A stretch of 64,000 nucleotides of DNA from an uncultured Prevotella sp. (GCA_934196725.1 CAKPWR010000002.1:8250-72249); one strand, 5' to 3'; counted from the first letter of the stretch, positions 18,644 through 27,914 are shown. Numbers and translations are program-made. Notes: a model not told the origin generated them from the sequence alone.

Positions 18644-18716
18644 TGTAGAGACAAGGCTGAATCCGAGGCGTCTCTGAAAAACTGGTTTCGGAGGCTTCTC
18701 GGATGTGTCTTTATAT
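18644..18716 (+). terminator. Probable terminator or attenuator between purH and mreB
   Basis: ATCCGAG (18660s) pairs with CTCGGAT (around 18700), outside which GAGACA pairs with TGTCTTT. The T tract is weak, so partial read-through into mreB is possible. Confidence 0.45.
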
Positions 18717-18764
18717 ACGATGAAATTTTAGCTTAGAATATTTTTTAGTATTACATTACAACAA

Positions 18765-19787
18765 ATGGGATTTTTTTCATTTATTCAGGAAATCGCAATG
18801 GACTTGGGTACTGCCAATACCATCATTATCAGTGATGATAAGATTGTAGTGGACGAACCTTCTGTTGTAGCCCTCGACCGCAGAACAGACAAAATGATTG
18901 CTGTGGGCGAGAAGGCTAAGATGATGTACGAGAAGACTCATGACAACATCCGTACTATCCGTCCTTTGCGCGATGGCGTTATTGCCGACTTTACTGCCTG
19001 CGAGCAGATGATGCGTGGACTCATCAAGATGGTTCACACAGGAAGCCGTCTGTTCTCACCTTCACTCCGTATGGTTATCGGTGTACCTTCTGGTTCTACT
19101 GAGGTGGAGCTTCGTGCTGTGCGCGACTCTGCTGAGCATGCCGACGGTCGTGATGTTTATCTGATTTTTGAGCCTATGGCTGCTGCTATCGGTATCGGTA
19201 TCGACGTAGAGGCACCAGAGGGTAACATGATAGTTGATATAGGTGGTGGTAGCACCGAGATTGCGGTAATCTCTCTGGGAGGTATCGTATCCAACAACTC
19301 TATCCGTACTGCAGGTGATGATCTTACTGCTGATATCCAGGAGTATATGAGCCGTCAGCACAACGTAAAGGTTTCTGAGCGTATGGCTGAGCGTATCAAG
19401 ATTCATGTAGGTTCTGCATTGACCGACCTGGGTGATGAGGCTCCTGAAGACTTCATCGTTCACGGTCCTAACCGCATCACCGCCCTCCCTATGGAGGTAC
19501 CTGTATGCTATCAGGAAATCGCACATTGTCTGGATAAGACAGTGGCTAAGATTGAGAACGCTGTGCTCTCTGCATTGGAGAACACACCTCCTGAGCTTTA
19601 TGCTGATATCGTGAAGAACGGTATCTGGCTCTCTGGTGGTGGCGCTTTGCTCCGCGGTCTCGACAAGCGACTCCAGGACAAGATTAACATTCCATTCCAT
19701 ATAGCCGAGGATCCTTTGCACAGCGTGGCTAAGGGTGCTGGCATTGCACTGAAGAATGTGGATCGCTTCTCATTCTTGATGAGATAA
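18765..19787 (+). CDS. mreB: Rod shape-determining protein MreB
   Basis: Bacterial actin homologue (340 aa, usual size) that forms membrane-bound filaments guiding lateral wall synthesis. Nucleotide-binding signatures of the actin/Hsp70 fold are visible: MDLGTANTIII (phosphate 1), MIVDIGGGSTEIAVISLGG (phosphate 2), and WLSGGGALLRGLDKRL (adenosine). The short N-terminal MGFFSFIQ is the membrane-touching segment. First gene of mreB-mreC-mreD-mrdA-rodA. Confidence 0.98.
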   Translation: MGFFSFIQEIAMDLGTANTIIISDDKIVVDEPSVVALDRRTDKMIAVGEKAKMMYEKTHDNIRTIRPLRDGVIADFTACEQMMRGLIKMVHTGSRLFSPSLRMVIGVPSGSTEVELRAVRDSAEHADGRDVYLIFEPMAAAIGIGIDVEAPEGNMIVDIGGGSTEIAVISLGGIVSNNSIRTAGDDLTADIQEYMSRQHNVKVSERMAERIKIHVGSALTDLGDEAPEDFIVHGPNRITALPMEVPVCYQEIAHCLDKTVAKIENAVLSALENTPPELYADIVKNGIWLSGGGALLRGLDKRLQDKINIPFHIAEDPLHSVAKGAGIALKNVDRFSFLMR

Positions 19788-19802
19788 TAATAAATAAGGT
19801 AA

Positions 19803-19856
19803 GTTCCGCATTTGGACATTATTTTAATAGTGCCCATTTGCGGAATTTTAATCATA
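19803..19856 (+). terminator. Intra-operon hairpin between mreB and mreC
   Basis: TTCCGCA pairs with TGCGGAA, with further pairing of GG.CA and TG.CC inside, followed by TTTTAAT. It could lower expression of mreC onward relative to mreB, or protect the mreB end after processing. Confidence 0.55.
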
Positions 19857-19868
19857 TATAAGTAGTAT

Positions 19869-20747
19869 ATGCACAACCTTTTAGAGTTTTTCCAGAAATA
19901 CAACCATTGGTTTCTCTTCCTGATTCTTGAGGTGGTGAGCATGGTGCTCTTGTTCCAGTACAACAGCTATCAGGGCAGCGCATGGTTTTCTACTGCCAAC
20001 GTGGTAACAGGCAAGCTTTACGAATGGAATTCGAACGTGGAGACTTTCTTCTCGCTTACCAAGGTGAACCAGGAGCTGACGCAGAGAAATGTGTATCTGG
20101 AACATCAGGTGAAGCAGCTTTCTGACAGTCTGGTCAGCCTGACCAAAGACAGCAGCTTCCTGAACCGTGACCAGTTTGCCATGCTGAAGAGCTACAGATT
20201 GATACCAGCCAAGGTGGTGGACAACAGTATCGATAAGCCAGGTAATCTCATGACCATCGACAAGGGTCGTGCTGAGGGTATTCATAAGGATATGGGTGTG
20301 GTCAGCGGAACCGGTGTCGTGGGCATCGTTTATATCGTGGCTGAGCATTACAGCATCGTGATTCCTGTGCTCAATGTAAAATCGAATATCAGTTGTACCA
20401 TCCAGGGCAGAGGATATTTCGGCTATTTGAGATGGAAGGGCGGCTCATCTGAGTTGGCTTATCTGGAAGATGTGCCTAGACATGCTCACTTTAAGTTAGG
20501 CGACTATGTGGTGACCAGCGGATATAGTGCTGTGTTCCCTCCTGGCGTAAGAGTGGGCAAGATTCTGCACGTTTTCAATTCTGCCGATGGACTCAGTTAT
20601 CGTGTACAGTTGCGACTCTCTACCGATTTTGCCCGCCTTCGTGATGTCTGCGTCATCGACGATGCTGCCATGAAGGAGCGATTGGAGATTCTGCGTGCTG
20701 CCCAGGATAGCATCAAGCCAGATGGTAGTACTGGAGGTAATAATTAA
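19869..20747 (+). CDS. mreC: Rod shape-determining protein MreC
   Basis: Periplasmic scaffold of the elongation machinery (292 aa). One N-terminal transmembrane helix (about 13-32, WFLFLILEVVSMVLLF), a coiled coil (about 60-95, VNQELTQRNVYLEHQVKQL), then the MreC beta domain with KNVVxx-like DKGRAEGIHKDMGVVS and GVVGIVYIVAEHYSIVIPVLN. It links MreB and MreD to PBP2. Confidence 0.96.
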   Translation: MHNLLEFFQKYNHWFLFLILEVVSMVLLFQYNSYQGSAWFSTANVVTGKLYEWNSNVETFFSLTKVNQELTQRNVYLEHQVKQLSDSLVSLTKDSSFLNRDQFAMLKSYRLIPAKVVDNSIDKPGNLMTIDKGRAEGIHKDMGVVSGTGVVGIVYIVAEHYSIVIPVLNVKSNISCTIQGRGYFGYLRWKGGSSELAYLEDVPRHAHFKLGDYVVTSGYSAVFPPGVRVGKILHVFNSADGLSYRVQLRLSTDFARLRDVCVIDDAAMKERLEILRAAQDSIKPDGSTGGNN

Positions 20748-20801
20748 TATAAAATATAGTAAGAGGAGAAAAACTCAGAATTTAGAGGAGATATATTAGC
20801 A

Positions 20802-21299
20802 ATGAGTATAGATTTAATGAAACGACTCGGCATCTTCGTGGTGCTGGTGCTGGTGCAGGGATTGGTGTTTAATCATATTCACCTTTTCAACTGCGCTACC
20901 CCCTTGCTGTATATCATCATGGTGCTCCATTTCCGCAGAAACCACCCTCGATGGGCGGTGCTGCTCTGGTGCTTCATGATGGGACTGTGTATTGACGTGT
21001 TCGCCAATACTCCTGGTGTTGCGGCAGCTTCCATGACTCTGGTGGGCTTGCTGCAACCGTATCTTTTCGAACTCTTCGTGCCTCGTGACAGTGCCGACGA
21101 CCTGGAGCCGTCGGTGCGAACCATCGGTATGGGTTCGTATTTCCTGTATGTATTAATTATAGTACTCGTTTATAATCTCTTGTTTTTTACACTCGAAACA
21201 TTCAATTTCTTCAATTGGATGCAGTGGCTCATGTGTATTGGTGGCAGTACTGTCATCACTTTGGCGATGGTCATGGCCATCGAGGGCTTCAGAAAATAA
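20802..21299 (+). CDS. mreD: Rod shape-determining protein MreD
   Basis: Integral membrane protein of 165 aa with five or so hydrophobic segments (LGIFVVLVLVQGLVFNHI, WAVLLWCFMMGLCIDVF, FLYVLIIVLVYNLLFFTL, VITLAMVMAI). Low sequence conservation is normal for MreD; assignment rests on size, topology and position between mreC (54 bases upstream) and mrdA (17 bases downstream). Confidence 0.92.
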   Translation: MSIDLMKRLGIFVVLVLVQGLVFNHIHLFNCATPLLYIIMVLHFRRNHPRWAVLLWCFMMGLCIDVFANTPGVAAASMTLVGLLQPYLFELFVPRDSADDLEPSVRTIGMGSYFLYVLIIVLVYNLLFFTLETFNFFNWMQWLMCIGGSTVITLAMVMAIEGFRK

Positions 21300-21316
21300 T
21301 ATATTAAATAAGGTGT

Positions 21317-23167
21317 ATGATAGATTACAATCTTGAAAAGCGTAGATTTGTTATTGGGGGAGTGGCCATAGCTATTGTGGTCATTTACACCATTCGTCTG
21401 TTTACGCTTCAGATTATGAGCGACGACTATAAGAAGAATGCCGACAGTAATGCCTTCCTGAAGCAGATTGAGTTCCCTTCACGTGGAGCTATCTACGACC
21501 GTAATGGCAAGCTGATGGTGTATAACCAGCCTTCTTACGACATCATGGTTGTGATGAAGGAGCAGGAGGGTCGACTCGATACCTTGGACTTCTGCAATTC
21601 TTTGGGTATAACCAGAGAGCAGTTTGACAAGCGTATGGAAACCATCAAGGACCGTTCCAAGAATCCGGGCTATTCCAGATATACGCAGCAGCTCTTTATG
21701 AGTCAGCTCTCAGATAAGGACTTCTCGGTATTCCAGGAAAAGATGTTCCGTTTCCCAGGCTTCTATGTGCAGAAACGAAGCGTGAGAGAATATACCTATC
21801 CGTACGCAGCCCATGTATTGGGTGATGTGGGCGAGGTTTCGGAAAGCGATATTGAGGAGGACGATTACTATCAGCCTGGTGACTATATCGGAAAGCTGGG
21901 ACTGGAGAAGCATTATGAGAAGCAGCTCAGAGGACAGAAGGGTGTGAAAATCATGCTTCGCGATGCTCACGGAAGAATACAGGGAAGCTATCAGAATGGT
22001 AAATTTGACCAGCGACCTATAGCTGGTAAAGATCTGACTCTAGGTATAGACGTTAATCTGCAGGCACTTGGCGAACGACTGTTGCAGGGCAAGATAGGCA
22101 GTATTGTAGCCATCGACCCTCGTACAGGCGAAATCCTGGCGATGGTTTCTTCACCGACCTACGACCCTCGAAAACTGGTGGGTAAGAACAGAGGAAAGAT
22201 GCATAAATGGCTCTCCAAGAATCCTTGGAAACCGCTCCTGAACCGTAGTATCATGGGACAGTATCCTCCGGGTTCTACCTTCAAGACCACGCAGGCGTTG
22301 ACCTTCCTGACCGAAGGTATCATCACTCCGGGCACAGCCTTCCCTTGTAATCACGGATTCTCTTACAGAGGATTGCACGTAGGATGTCACGGTCACCCAT
22401 CGCCTATTGCGCTGGTGGATGCCATCAGTACTTCCTGCAACGGTTACTTCTGTTGGGGTCTCTACTACATGATAGGCAAGAAGGGTAAGTATGGTTCTGT
22501 TCAGAACGCCATGACAACCTGGAAAGACTATATGGTGAGCATGGGATTCGGGTATAAGCTTGGTATAGACTTGCCGGGCGAGAAACGAGGACTGATTCCG
22601 AATGCACAGTTCTACGACAAGGCTTACAAGGGATCATGGAATGGACTGACCATCATCAGTATCTCTATCGGACAGGGTGAGGTGAACCTGACACCGTTGC
22701 AGATTGCCAATCTGGGTGCTACTATCGCCAACCGAGGTTATTACTATGTGCCTCATGTTGTGCGCAAGGTGAAAGGCGAACCGCTTGATACGCTCTATAC
22801 CCGTAAGCATGTAACTAAGGCTTCGCGCAGAGCCTACGATTATGTGGTAGCCGGTATGAGAAGTTCTGCACTTAAGGGAACCTGTAAGATGCTTTCCCGT
22901 TACGATTTCGAGGCTTGTGGCAAGACGGGTACTGCTCAGAACCGTGGTCATGACCACTCTGTATTCATGGGTTTTGCACCAATGAACAACCCGAAGATTG
23001 CTATTGCGGTTTACGTTGAGAATGGTGGATGGGGTGCTGACTATGGTGTGCCTATCGGAGGCTTGATGATGGAGCAATATCTGAAGGGTAAACTGTCGCC
23101 AGCTTCTGAAAGTCAGGCTGCCCAGATGCAGGCTCGCAGAATTGCATACGGTTCTAGTAGTAGATAA
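21317..23167 (+). CDS. mrdA: Penicillin-binding protein 2 (transpeptidase)
   Basis: Class B PBP (616 aa) that cross-links peptidoglycan in the elongasome. An N-terminal transmembrane helix (about 12-30) precedes the dimerisation domain with EFPSRGAIYDRNGK, followed by the transpeptidase domain with PPGSTFKT (catalytic Ser and Lys), STSCNGYF (SxN) and CGKTGTAQN (KTG). Works with RodA, encoded next. Confidence 0.97.
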   Translation: MIDYNLEKRRFVIGGVAIAIVVIYTIRLFTLQIMSDDYKKNADSNAFLKQIEFPSRGAIYDRNGKLMVYNQPSYDIMVVMKEQEGRLDTLDFCNSLGITREQFDKRMETIKDRSKNPGYSRYTQQLFMSQLSDKDFSVFQEKMFRFPGFYVQKRSVREYTYPYAAHVLGDVGEVSESDIEEDDYYQPGDYIGKLGLEKHYEKQLRGQKGVKIMLRDAHGRIQGSYQNGKFDQRPIAGKDLTLGIDVNLQALGERLLQGKIGSIVAIDPRTGEILAMVSSPTYDPRKLVGKNRGKMHKWLSKNPWKPLLNRSIMGQYPPGSTFKTTQALTFLTEGIITPGTAFPCNHGFSYRGLHVGCHGHPSPIALVDAISTSCNGYFCWGLYYMIGKKGKYGSVQNAMTTWKDYMVSMGFGYKLGIDLPGEKRGLIPNAQFYDKAYKGSWNGLTIISISIGQGEVNLTPLQIANLGATIANRGYYYVPHVVRKVKGEPLDTLYTRKHVTKASRRAYDYVVAGMRSSALKGTCKMLSRYDFEACGKTGTAQNRGHDHSVFMGFAPMNNPKIAIAVYVENGGWGADYGVPIGGLMMEQYLKGKLSPASESQAAQMQARRIAYGSSSR

Positions 23168-23213
23168 GGGACAATTGATAATGTATAATTAATAATGTAT
23201 AAATTATATTATT
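23168..23213. repeat. Low-complexity spacer (AATAATGTATAA words) before rodA
   Basis: The mrdA-rodA gap is built from repeats close to AATGTATAATTAATAATG. Similar words fill 63917-63945 after the efflux adaptor gene. Confidence 0.6.
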
Positions 23214-24677
23214 ATGAGCGATAATAAACAACCTAGTGTGCTGCGTTCGCTCGACTGGTGGACGATAGGCATCTATCTGGCACTTCTGGCTTTTGGCTGG
23301 ATTAGTGTCTGTGGTGCCAGTTACACATACGGTGACAATGAAATCTTCAGCTTGGGTGCCCGTTCGGGTATGCAGATTGTATGGATTGGAACATCGATAG
23401 CATTGGGTTTGGTTCTTCTTTTGCTCGATGACCGGTTTTATGATACATTCTCGTATGTAATCTATGCGGTGCTGATATTGCTGCTTTTTGCCACGATATT
23501 CAATCCGCATAGCATCAAGGGTTCGCACTCGTGGCTCGTCCTGGGACCGCTCCGACTGCAACCTGCCGAGTTCGGTAAGTTTGCCACGGCTTTGGCTGTA
23601 GCGAAATTCATGTCGAGCTATGGATTCAATATCCACAATATGAAGCATTTCATGGCGGCAGTAGGTATCATCATGCTTCCTATGGTATGTATCGTGGGAC
23701 AGCGTGAAACGGGTTCGGCGCTGGTTTATTCAGCCTTCTTCCTGATGCTCTATCGCGAAGGAATGCCTGGTGCCGTGCTCTTTACGGGAGTTTCGATGGT
23801 GGCTTATTTCGTGTTGGGCGTGAAGTATGAGAATGTGATGATGTGGGATACCTATACCTCGGTGGGTAAGTTTGTGGTGCTTTTGCTGGTACAGATTTTT
23901 ACTTCGTGTATGGTTTATTCGTATACGGGCAATAAGAAACATGCGCTTATCATCCTGGGTTATTCTCTAGGTATTACGCTGATATTTGCCCTTTTCTCTA
24001 CCTACGTCATTCCGTTCGACATCGTGTGGATACAGCTCCTGCTATGTGCGTTGATGATAGGCTTCCTGGTTTACCATGGATTGAGGACAAGATTTAGAAA
24101 TTACTTCCTCATCTCAATATTCTCTCTCGGTTCTATCGCCTTCTTCTATAGTGCCGACTATGTGCTGAATAATGTGATGGAGCCTCACCAGCGAGTGCGT
24201 ATCAACGTGCTTCTGGGTCTGGATGAAGACTTGGCGGGTGCTGGATATAATGTGCATCAGAGCGAGATTGCCATCGGCTCGGGAGGTTTGCAGGGTAAGG
24301 GATTCCTGAATGGAACCCAGACCAAGCTCAAGTTTGTACCAGAACAGGATACTGACTTCATCTTCTGTACTGTAGGAGAGGAGGAAGGATTCCTGGGATC
24401 GGCTGGTGTATTGCTGCTGTTCCTGGCGTTGATATTGAGACTGATACACCTGGCAGAGCGGCAACCGTTCAAGTTTGGACGAATATACGGGTATTGTGTG
24501 CTGAGTGTGTTCTTATTCCACCTATTTATTAATGTAGGAATGGTGCTGGGACTGACTCCTGTAATCGGTATTCCGTTGCCTTTCTTCAGTTATGGTGGTA
24601 GTTCGCTATGGGGCTTTACCATTCTGCTCTTCATCTTCCTGAGAATAGATGCCGGTAGAAATCTGGTAAGATGCTAG
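23214..24677 (+). CDS. rodA: Rod shape-determining protein RodA (SEDS glycosyltransferase)
   Basis: SEDS-family peptidoglycan polymerase, partner of PBP2. The 487 residues are longer than the ~370 of E. coli, with extra sequence in the middle, as is common in Bacteroidota. About ten hydrophobic segments; conserved pieces include GLRLQPAEFGKFATALAVA-like PLRLQPAEFGKFATA, EQDTDFIFCTVGEEEGFLG and the C-terminal PLPFFSYGGSS signature. Last gene of the mre operon, ended by a terminator shared with gldH. Confidence 0.97.
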   Translation: MSDNKQPSVLRSLDWWTIGIYLALLAFGWISVCGASYTYGDNEIFSLGARSGMQIVWIGTSIALGLVLLLLDDRFYDTFSYVIYAVLILLLFATIFNPHSIKGSHSWLVLGPLRLQPAEFGKFATALAVAKFMSSYGFNIHNMKHFMAAVGIIMLPMVCIVGQRETGSALVYSAFFLMLYREGMPGAVLFTGVSMVAYFVLGVKYENVMMWDTYTSVGKFVVLLLVQIFTSCMVYSYTGNKKHALIILGYSLGITLIFALFSTYVIPFDIVWIQLLLCALMIGFLVYHGLRTRFRNYFLISIFSLGSIAFFYSADYVLNNVMEPHQRVRINVLLGLDEDLAGAGYNVHQSEIAIGSGGLQGKGFLNGTQTKLKFVPEQDTDFIFCTVGEEEGFLGSAGVLLLFLALILRLIHLAERQPFKFGRIYGYCVLSVFLFHLFINVGMVLGLTPVIGIPLPFFSYGGSSLWGFTILLFIFLRIDAGRNLVRC

Positions 24678-24720
24678 AAATTGGTAAGATGCTAGAAACA
24701 GGTAAGAAGCTAGAATAAAG

Positions 24721-24757
24721 AAAAATGACCAATGGGAAATCCTCATTGGTCATTTTT
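24721..24757. terminator. Bidirectional terminator between rodA and gldH
   Basis: AAAAATGACCAATG pairs with CATTGGTCATTTTT around a 9-base loop. The gldH stop codon (24745-24743) lies in the stem, so its last codons are part of the hairpin. Confidence 0.9.
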
Positions 24758-25228
24758 TATTATTTTCACTCCGATGTCGCTTACGCCTGGCAGAATCTCG
24801 CGCTTCATGTCATGGCGGACTGTGATATGGATAGAGTCTCCTTGGTTCAACTTGTAGACGTTGATAGGGAAGTTGTACTGATAGTAACTGATGCCTTGTC
24901 CTTTGCTTACACCGTTCTTATCTATCAGCTGACAGTTTACTGTATCTGTCTTGCATGCGCTGGGCACATGTTTGTTGTTGTGGTAGATGTTCTGCTCCAC
25001 GATGAGGGTAAGTCCCATGAAAGGGTAATTGCCCGTGATGCGGAGCCCCAGGCTCTCGTTGAAATAGCCGCCTTCCTGAAGAGGTGGAATCTCGAACGAA
25101 AGCGTGTCGTTCTTCTCCCATCCTGCAATCGGTGTATGCGCATAACTGTCGAATACAGTCGAATGATTACAGGAAGGGAGCGACATGGTTGCTACCATTA
25201 CTAATATCAAATATATCAGTCGTTTCAT
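24743..25228 (-). CDS. gldH: Lipoprotein GldH family
   Basis: A 161-residue lipoprotein: signal peptide with lipobox LPSC (Cys20), then a small beta-rich domain (FEIPPLQEGGYFNESLGLRITGNYPFMGLTLIVEQ and SIHITVRHDMKREILPGVSDIGVKI). This pattern is that of GldH, needed for gliding in Flavobacterium but kept widely in non-gliding Bacteroidales, where its role is unknown. Its start overlaps the end of the PSP1 gene by four bases (ATGA), so the two are translationally coupled. Confidence 0.88.
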   Translation of the reverse strand: MKRLIYLILVMVATMSLPSCNHSTVFDSYAHTPIAGWEKNDTLSFEIPPLQEGGYFNESLGLRITGNYPFMGLTLIVEQNIYHNNKHVPSACKTDTVNCQLIDKNGVSKGQGISYYQYNFPINVYKLNQGDSIHITVRHDMKREILPGVSDIGVKIIKNDQ

Positions 25229-26655
25229 TTCTTATCTTCTGGCTTTTTGTCACCGCCATGCTGCTGGCGTGGCTGACGATTGCGATTGTCGCGACGGCGA
25301 TTGTTGTTGCCGTTCTGATGACGGTTGCCCTGACGGTTTTCGCCCTGCTGACCGTTCTGCTGCTGCCGGTTCTCTCCCTGCTGCTGTTTTTCGCCCTGCT
25401 GACCGTTCTGCTGCTGTCGGTTCTCGTTCTGTTGCTGTTTTTCAGCTTGCTGACCGTTCTGCTGTTGTCGGTTCTCGTTCTGCTGCTGTTTTTCAGCTTG
25501 CTGACCGTTCTGCTGCTTGTTTGCCTTATTGTCTGCGTCTTGGCGGTTACGATTCTTATTATTCTTCTTTTTCTTTTTCTTCGACTTGTCAAAGCGGCTC
25601 AGGTCTGATTCGTTGAGCAAATCGATAGGCTTGGAAGATTCCTTGATTTTACCATTCTCCAACAAGCTGAGAGGCTTTTCGCCTTTCCGGTTCATCTCGA
25701 TGATTTCCTTGGCACGTGCTGCGGTAATGGTTTCGAGGTTTGAAGCCAGATTCTTATCAGAAGAATAGGTGATGAGACCTGCCAGAATATCTACCTTGAA
25801 CTGATGGAATTCGCCATCGGCAGTCTGCAGAACAGCATCCTTTGGAGGCATTTTGCGACTTGCTTCTACATAGTTGTCTACCTCATAGTTGAGACAACAC
25901 TTCAGCTTGGCGCACATACCTGCCAACTTCTGAGGGTTGAGCGAGATGTCCTGATAGCGTGCGGCATTGGTGCTGACGCTCACAAAATTCTTCATCCATG
26001 TAGCGCAGCAGAGTTCGCGACCGCAAGGACCGGTTCCACCGATGCGGCCTGCTTCCTGACGGGCACCAATCTGCTTCATCTCGATGCGCACGTGGAAGGT
26101 ATCAGCAAGCACCTTGATGAGCTGACGGAAGTCAACTCGCTCATCGGCGATATAGTAGAAAATAGCCTTGTTGCCATCACCCTGATACTCTACGTCTCCG
26201 ATTTTCATCTTCAATCCCAGGTCCAGGGCAATCTGTCTGCTCTGAATCATGGTAGCATGTTCGCGGCTCTTTGCTTCCTTGCATTTGTCGAGGTCTACCT
26301 GCTTGGCAATGCGATAGATGCGTTTGATATCGTCCTGCGACTTGAGATTTGCCTTCTTCAGCTGCAGTTTCACGAGTCTACCGGTGAGTGTAACCACACC
26401 GATGTCGTGACCAGGGTTGGCTTCCACAGCCACTATGTCGCCCTTTTTGAGGTCTAGGTTATTCACATTATGGTAATATCCCTTTCGGGTATTCTTGAAT
26501 TGCACTTCCACGAGGTCGGTGCTCTCTGCGTTACCTGGCACGTCTGCGAGCCAGTCGTATGTGTTCAGCTGTCTGTCCTGTCGTCCCACCGCCTTGCAGC
26601 AGAGTCCTCGGTCGCAGCCGTTCCACAATCTGAATTTCATATTCTTGTAATCCAC
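25225..26655 (-). CDS. ricT: PSP1/RicT (YaaT) homologue with Q/N-rich tail
   Basis: The first ~330 residues form a PSP1 domain protein like B. subtilis YaaT/RicT, whose complex with YlbF and YmcA affects RNA maturation and carries iron-sulfur clusters. Cysteine motifs are clear: GCDRGLCC, GPCGRELCCATWM and GMCAKLKCCLNYE. The last ~115 residues are a K/N/Q/R-rich tail (SKKKKKKNNKNRN, then QQNGQQAEKQQQNENRQ repeats) encoded by a 51-base tandem repeat; such tails can bind RNA. The gene follows holB as in Bacillus, supporting the assignment. Partners YlbF and YmcA are not in view. Confidence 0.87.
   Translation of the reverse strand: MDYKNMKFRLWNGCDRGLCCKAVGRQDRQLNTYDWLADVPGNAESTDLVEVQFKNTRKGYYHNVNNLDLKKGDIVAVEANPGHDIGVVTLTGRLVKLQLKKANLKSQDDIKRIYRIAKQVDLDKCKEAKSREHATMIQSRQIALDLGLKMKIGDVEYQGDGNKAIFYYIADERVDFRQLIKVLADTFHVRIEMKQIGARQEAGRIGGTGPCGRELCCATWMKNFVSVSTNAARYQDISLNPQKLAGMCAKLKCCLNYEVDNYVEASRKMPPKDAVLQTADGEFHQFKVDILAGLITYSSDKNLASNLETITAARAKEIIEMNRKGEKPLSLLENGKIKESSKPIDLLNESDLSRFDKSKKKKKKNNKNRNRQDADNKANKQQNGQQAEKQQQNENRQQQNGQQAEKQQQNENRQQQNGQQGEKQQQGENRQQQNGQQGENRQGNRHQNGNNNRRRDNRNRQPRQQHGGDKKPEDKK
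25345..25515. repeat. 51-base in-frame tandem repeat in the PSP1 gene
   Basis: Successive units begin at about 25345, 25396, 25447 and 25498 and encode the 17-residue period QQNGQQAEKQQQNENRQ with small changes. The unit length keeps the frame, so copy number can vary without loss of the protein. Confidence 0.85.
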
Positions 26656-26746
26656 GATAAAATCTATTTTATAATATTATTAATGTATATTGATAGGCTT
26701 ACGCCCTTTGTTTCTCTTGATTTTTTCGCTCTTCGTTATTCACTTT

Positions 26747-27859
26747 TCACTTCCTGATGAGCAGTACGATGATTTTGAGTGCCATATCGAAGAATACTAT
26801 CTTTGGATTGGCATTCTGCCCGATGAACCGTTTGCTCTCCTCGAAGAGGTTGGAGATGTCAATGATGTTCGCCTCGTTGATGAAGCGTGCGAAGTTCTTG
26901 GCGAAGTTTTCCTCTTCCTGTGTCATGTAGTTCAGTTCCGGCTGTCGGAAATTGTACATGAAACTTTCCCGGAGCATGTGCATGAAGTAATCGAGCATTC
27001 TCTTTTGTTTCTCTCTTCCGAAAGTAGAAACCACTTCGCTCCATTTCTTCAAGTCGTGAATGTTGCGCATGTAGGCGAGTCGCATCAGCATGATGAACAT
27101 GTCGAGATGCTGTCTTTTCTCATTGCCGGCATTGAGTTCTTCCAATGCAGCATTCCAGTTGCCGTTGGCGATGCGGGCTATCCGGTGTGCCATGTTGGGT
27201 TCCAGAGCCCTTCGTTCTATCAATGCCTGTTCGATGTCTTCTGTAGCTATCTTCTTGAAATCGATGCGCTGGGTACGGCTTCTGATGGTTTCCAGAAGAA
27301 GTTCCGGCTGTTCGCTAACGAGCAGGAAAAGGGTTTGGCGAGGTGGTTCCTCCAGCAGTTTCAAAATCTTGTTGGCACTCTGCTGGTTCATTCTTTCCGG
27401 CAGCCATATCAGGCTGATCTTGTAACCTCCCTGGCTCGACATCATGATGAGTTTCTTGGCCAGGTCATCGCTTTCTTCGGCGGTGATGATGGCTTGCTTG
27501 TTTAAGTCAGCATCGCTTTTGCCCATCTTCTGCATCCATTCACCAATCAGGACGTATGCTCCATCCTTGAGCAGCATCTCGCGCCATTCCTTGATGAAAT
27601 CATCGCTAACCGGAGTATGATCGCTACTCATATCGGAAGTTTTGATGGTTGGGTAGGTGAAGTGGAGGTCAGGATGCTCCCATTTGTTGAGCATCGGAGA
27701 ATCTCCAAGCAGATAGCTGGCGAAAGCCAATGCCATCGCCAATTTACCGCAACCTTCCGGTCCGCAAAACATCAAGGCATGGGGGATGCGATTCTCCTGA
27801 GCCATCTCCATCAGACGGTTCCATACTTCTTGCTGACCTATAACTTCCTTTATTGACAT
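26747..27859 (-). CDS. holB: DNA polymerase III delta' subunit
   Basis: Clamp-loader subunit of the replicative polymerase (370 aa). An AAA+ fold with CGPEGCGKLAMALAFASYL (P-loop position, Thr/Ser replaced by Leu, as expected for the non-hydrolysing delta' subunit), sensor stretch IWLPERMNQQSANKILKLLEEPPRQTLFLLVSEQPELLLETIRSRTQRIDF with the SRT/SRC-type arginine motif. The usual zinc cysteines are absent. Upstream of the PSP1 gene in the same direction. Confidence 0.93.
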   Translation of the reverse strand: MSIKEVIGQQEVWNRLMEMAQENRIPHALMFCGPEGCGKLAMALAFASYLLGDSPMLNKWEHPDLHFTYPTIKTSDMSSDHTPVSDDFIKEWREMLLKDGAYVLIGEWMQKMGKSDADLNKQAIITAEESDDLAKKLIMMSSQGGYKISLIWLPERMNQQSANKILKLLEEPPRQTLFLLVSEQPELLLETIRSRTQRIDFKKIATEDIEQALIERRALEPNMAHRIARIANGNWNAALEELNAGNEKRQHLDMFIMLMRLAYMRNIHDLKKWSEVVSTFGREKQKRMLDYFMHMLRESFMYNFRQPELNYMTQEEENFAKNFARFINEANIIDISNLFEESKRFIGQNANPKIVFFDMALKIIVLLIRK

Positions 27860-27870
27860 TGAACTCTTTT

Positions 27871-27914
27871 TACTTTGAACTTTGAATTTTGAACATTGAA
27901 CTTTATGATTAGTA
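27871..27914. repeat. Intercistronic repeat (TTTGAACTTT family), copy a
   Basis: Repeats of TTTGAACTTTGAA followed by ACTTTATGATTAG, lying between the metF stop and the holB start on the minus-strand operon. Relatives occur at 32984-33060, 52123-52236 and 57317-57427. Confidence 0.75.

Noticed and set aside
25345..25515. Regular 51-base repeats as a CRISPR array
   Set aside because: The repeats are contiguous without unique spacers and are in frame within a gene; no cas genes are present.
25084..25608. Plus-strand Leu-rich frame that looks like a multi-helix membrane protein
   Set aside because: It is the complement of the Q/N-rich repeat of the PSP1 gene; CTG-rich complements of CAG codons mimic membrane helices.
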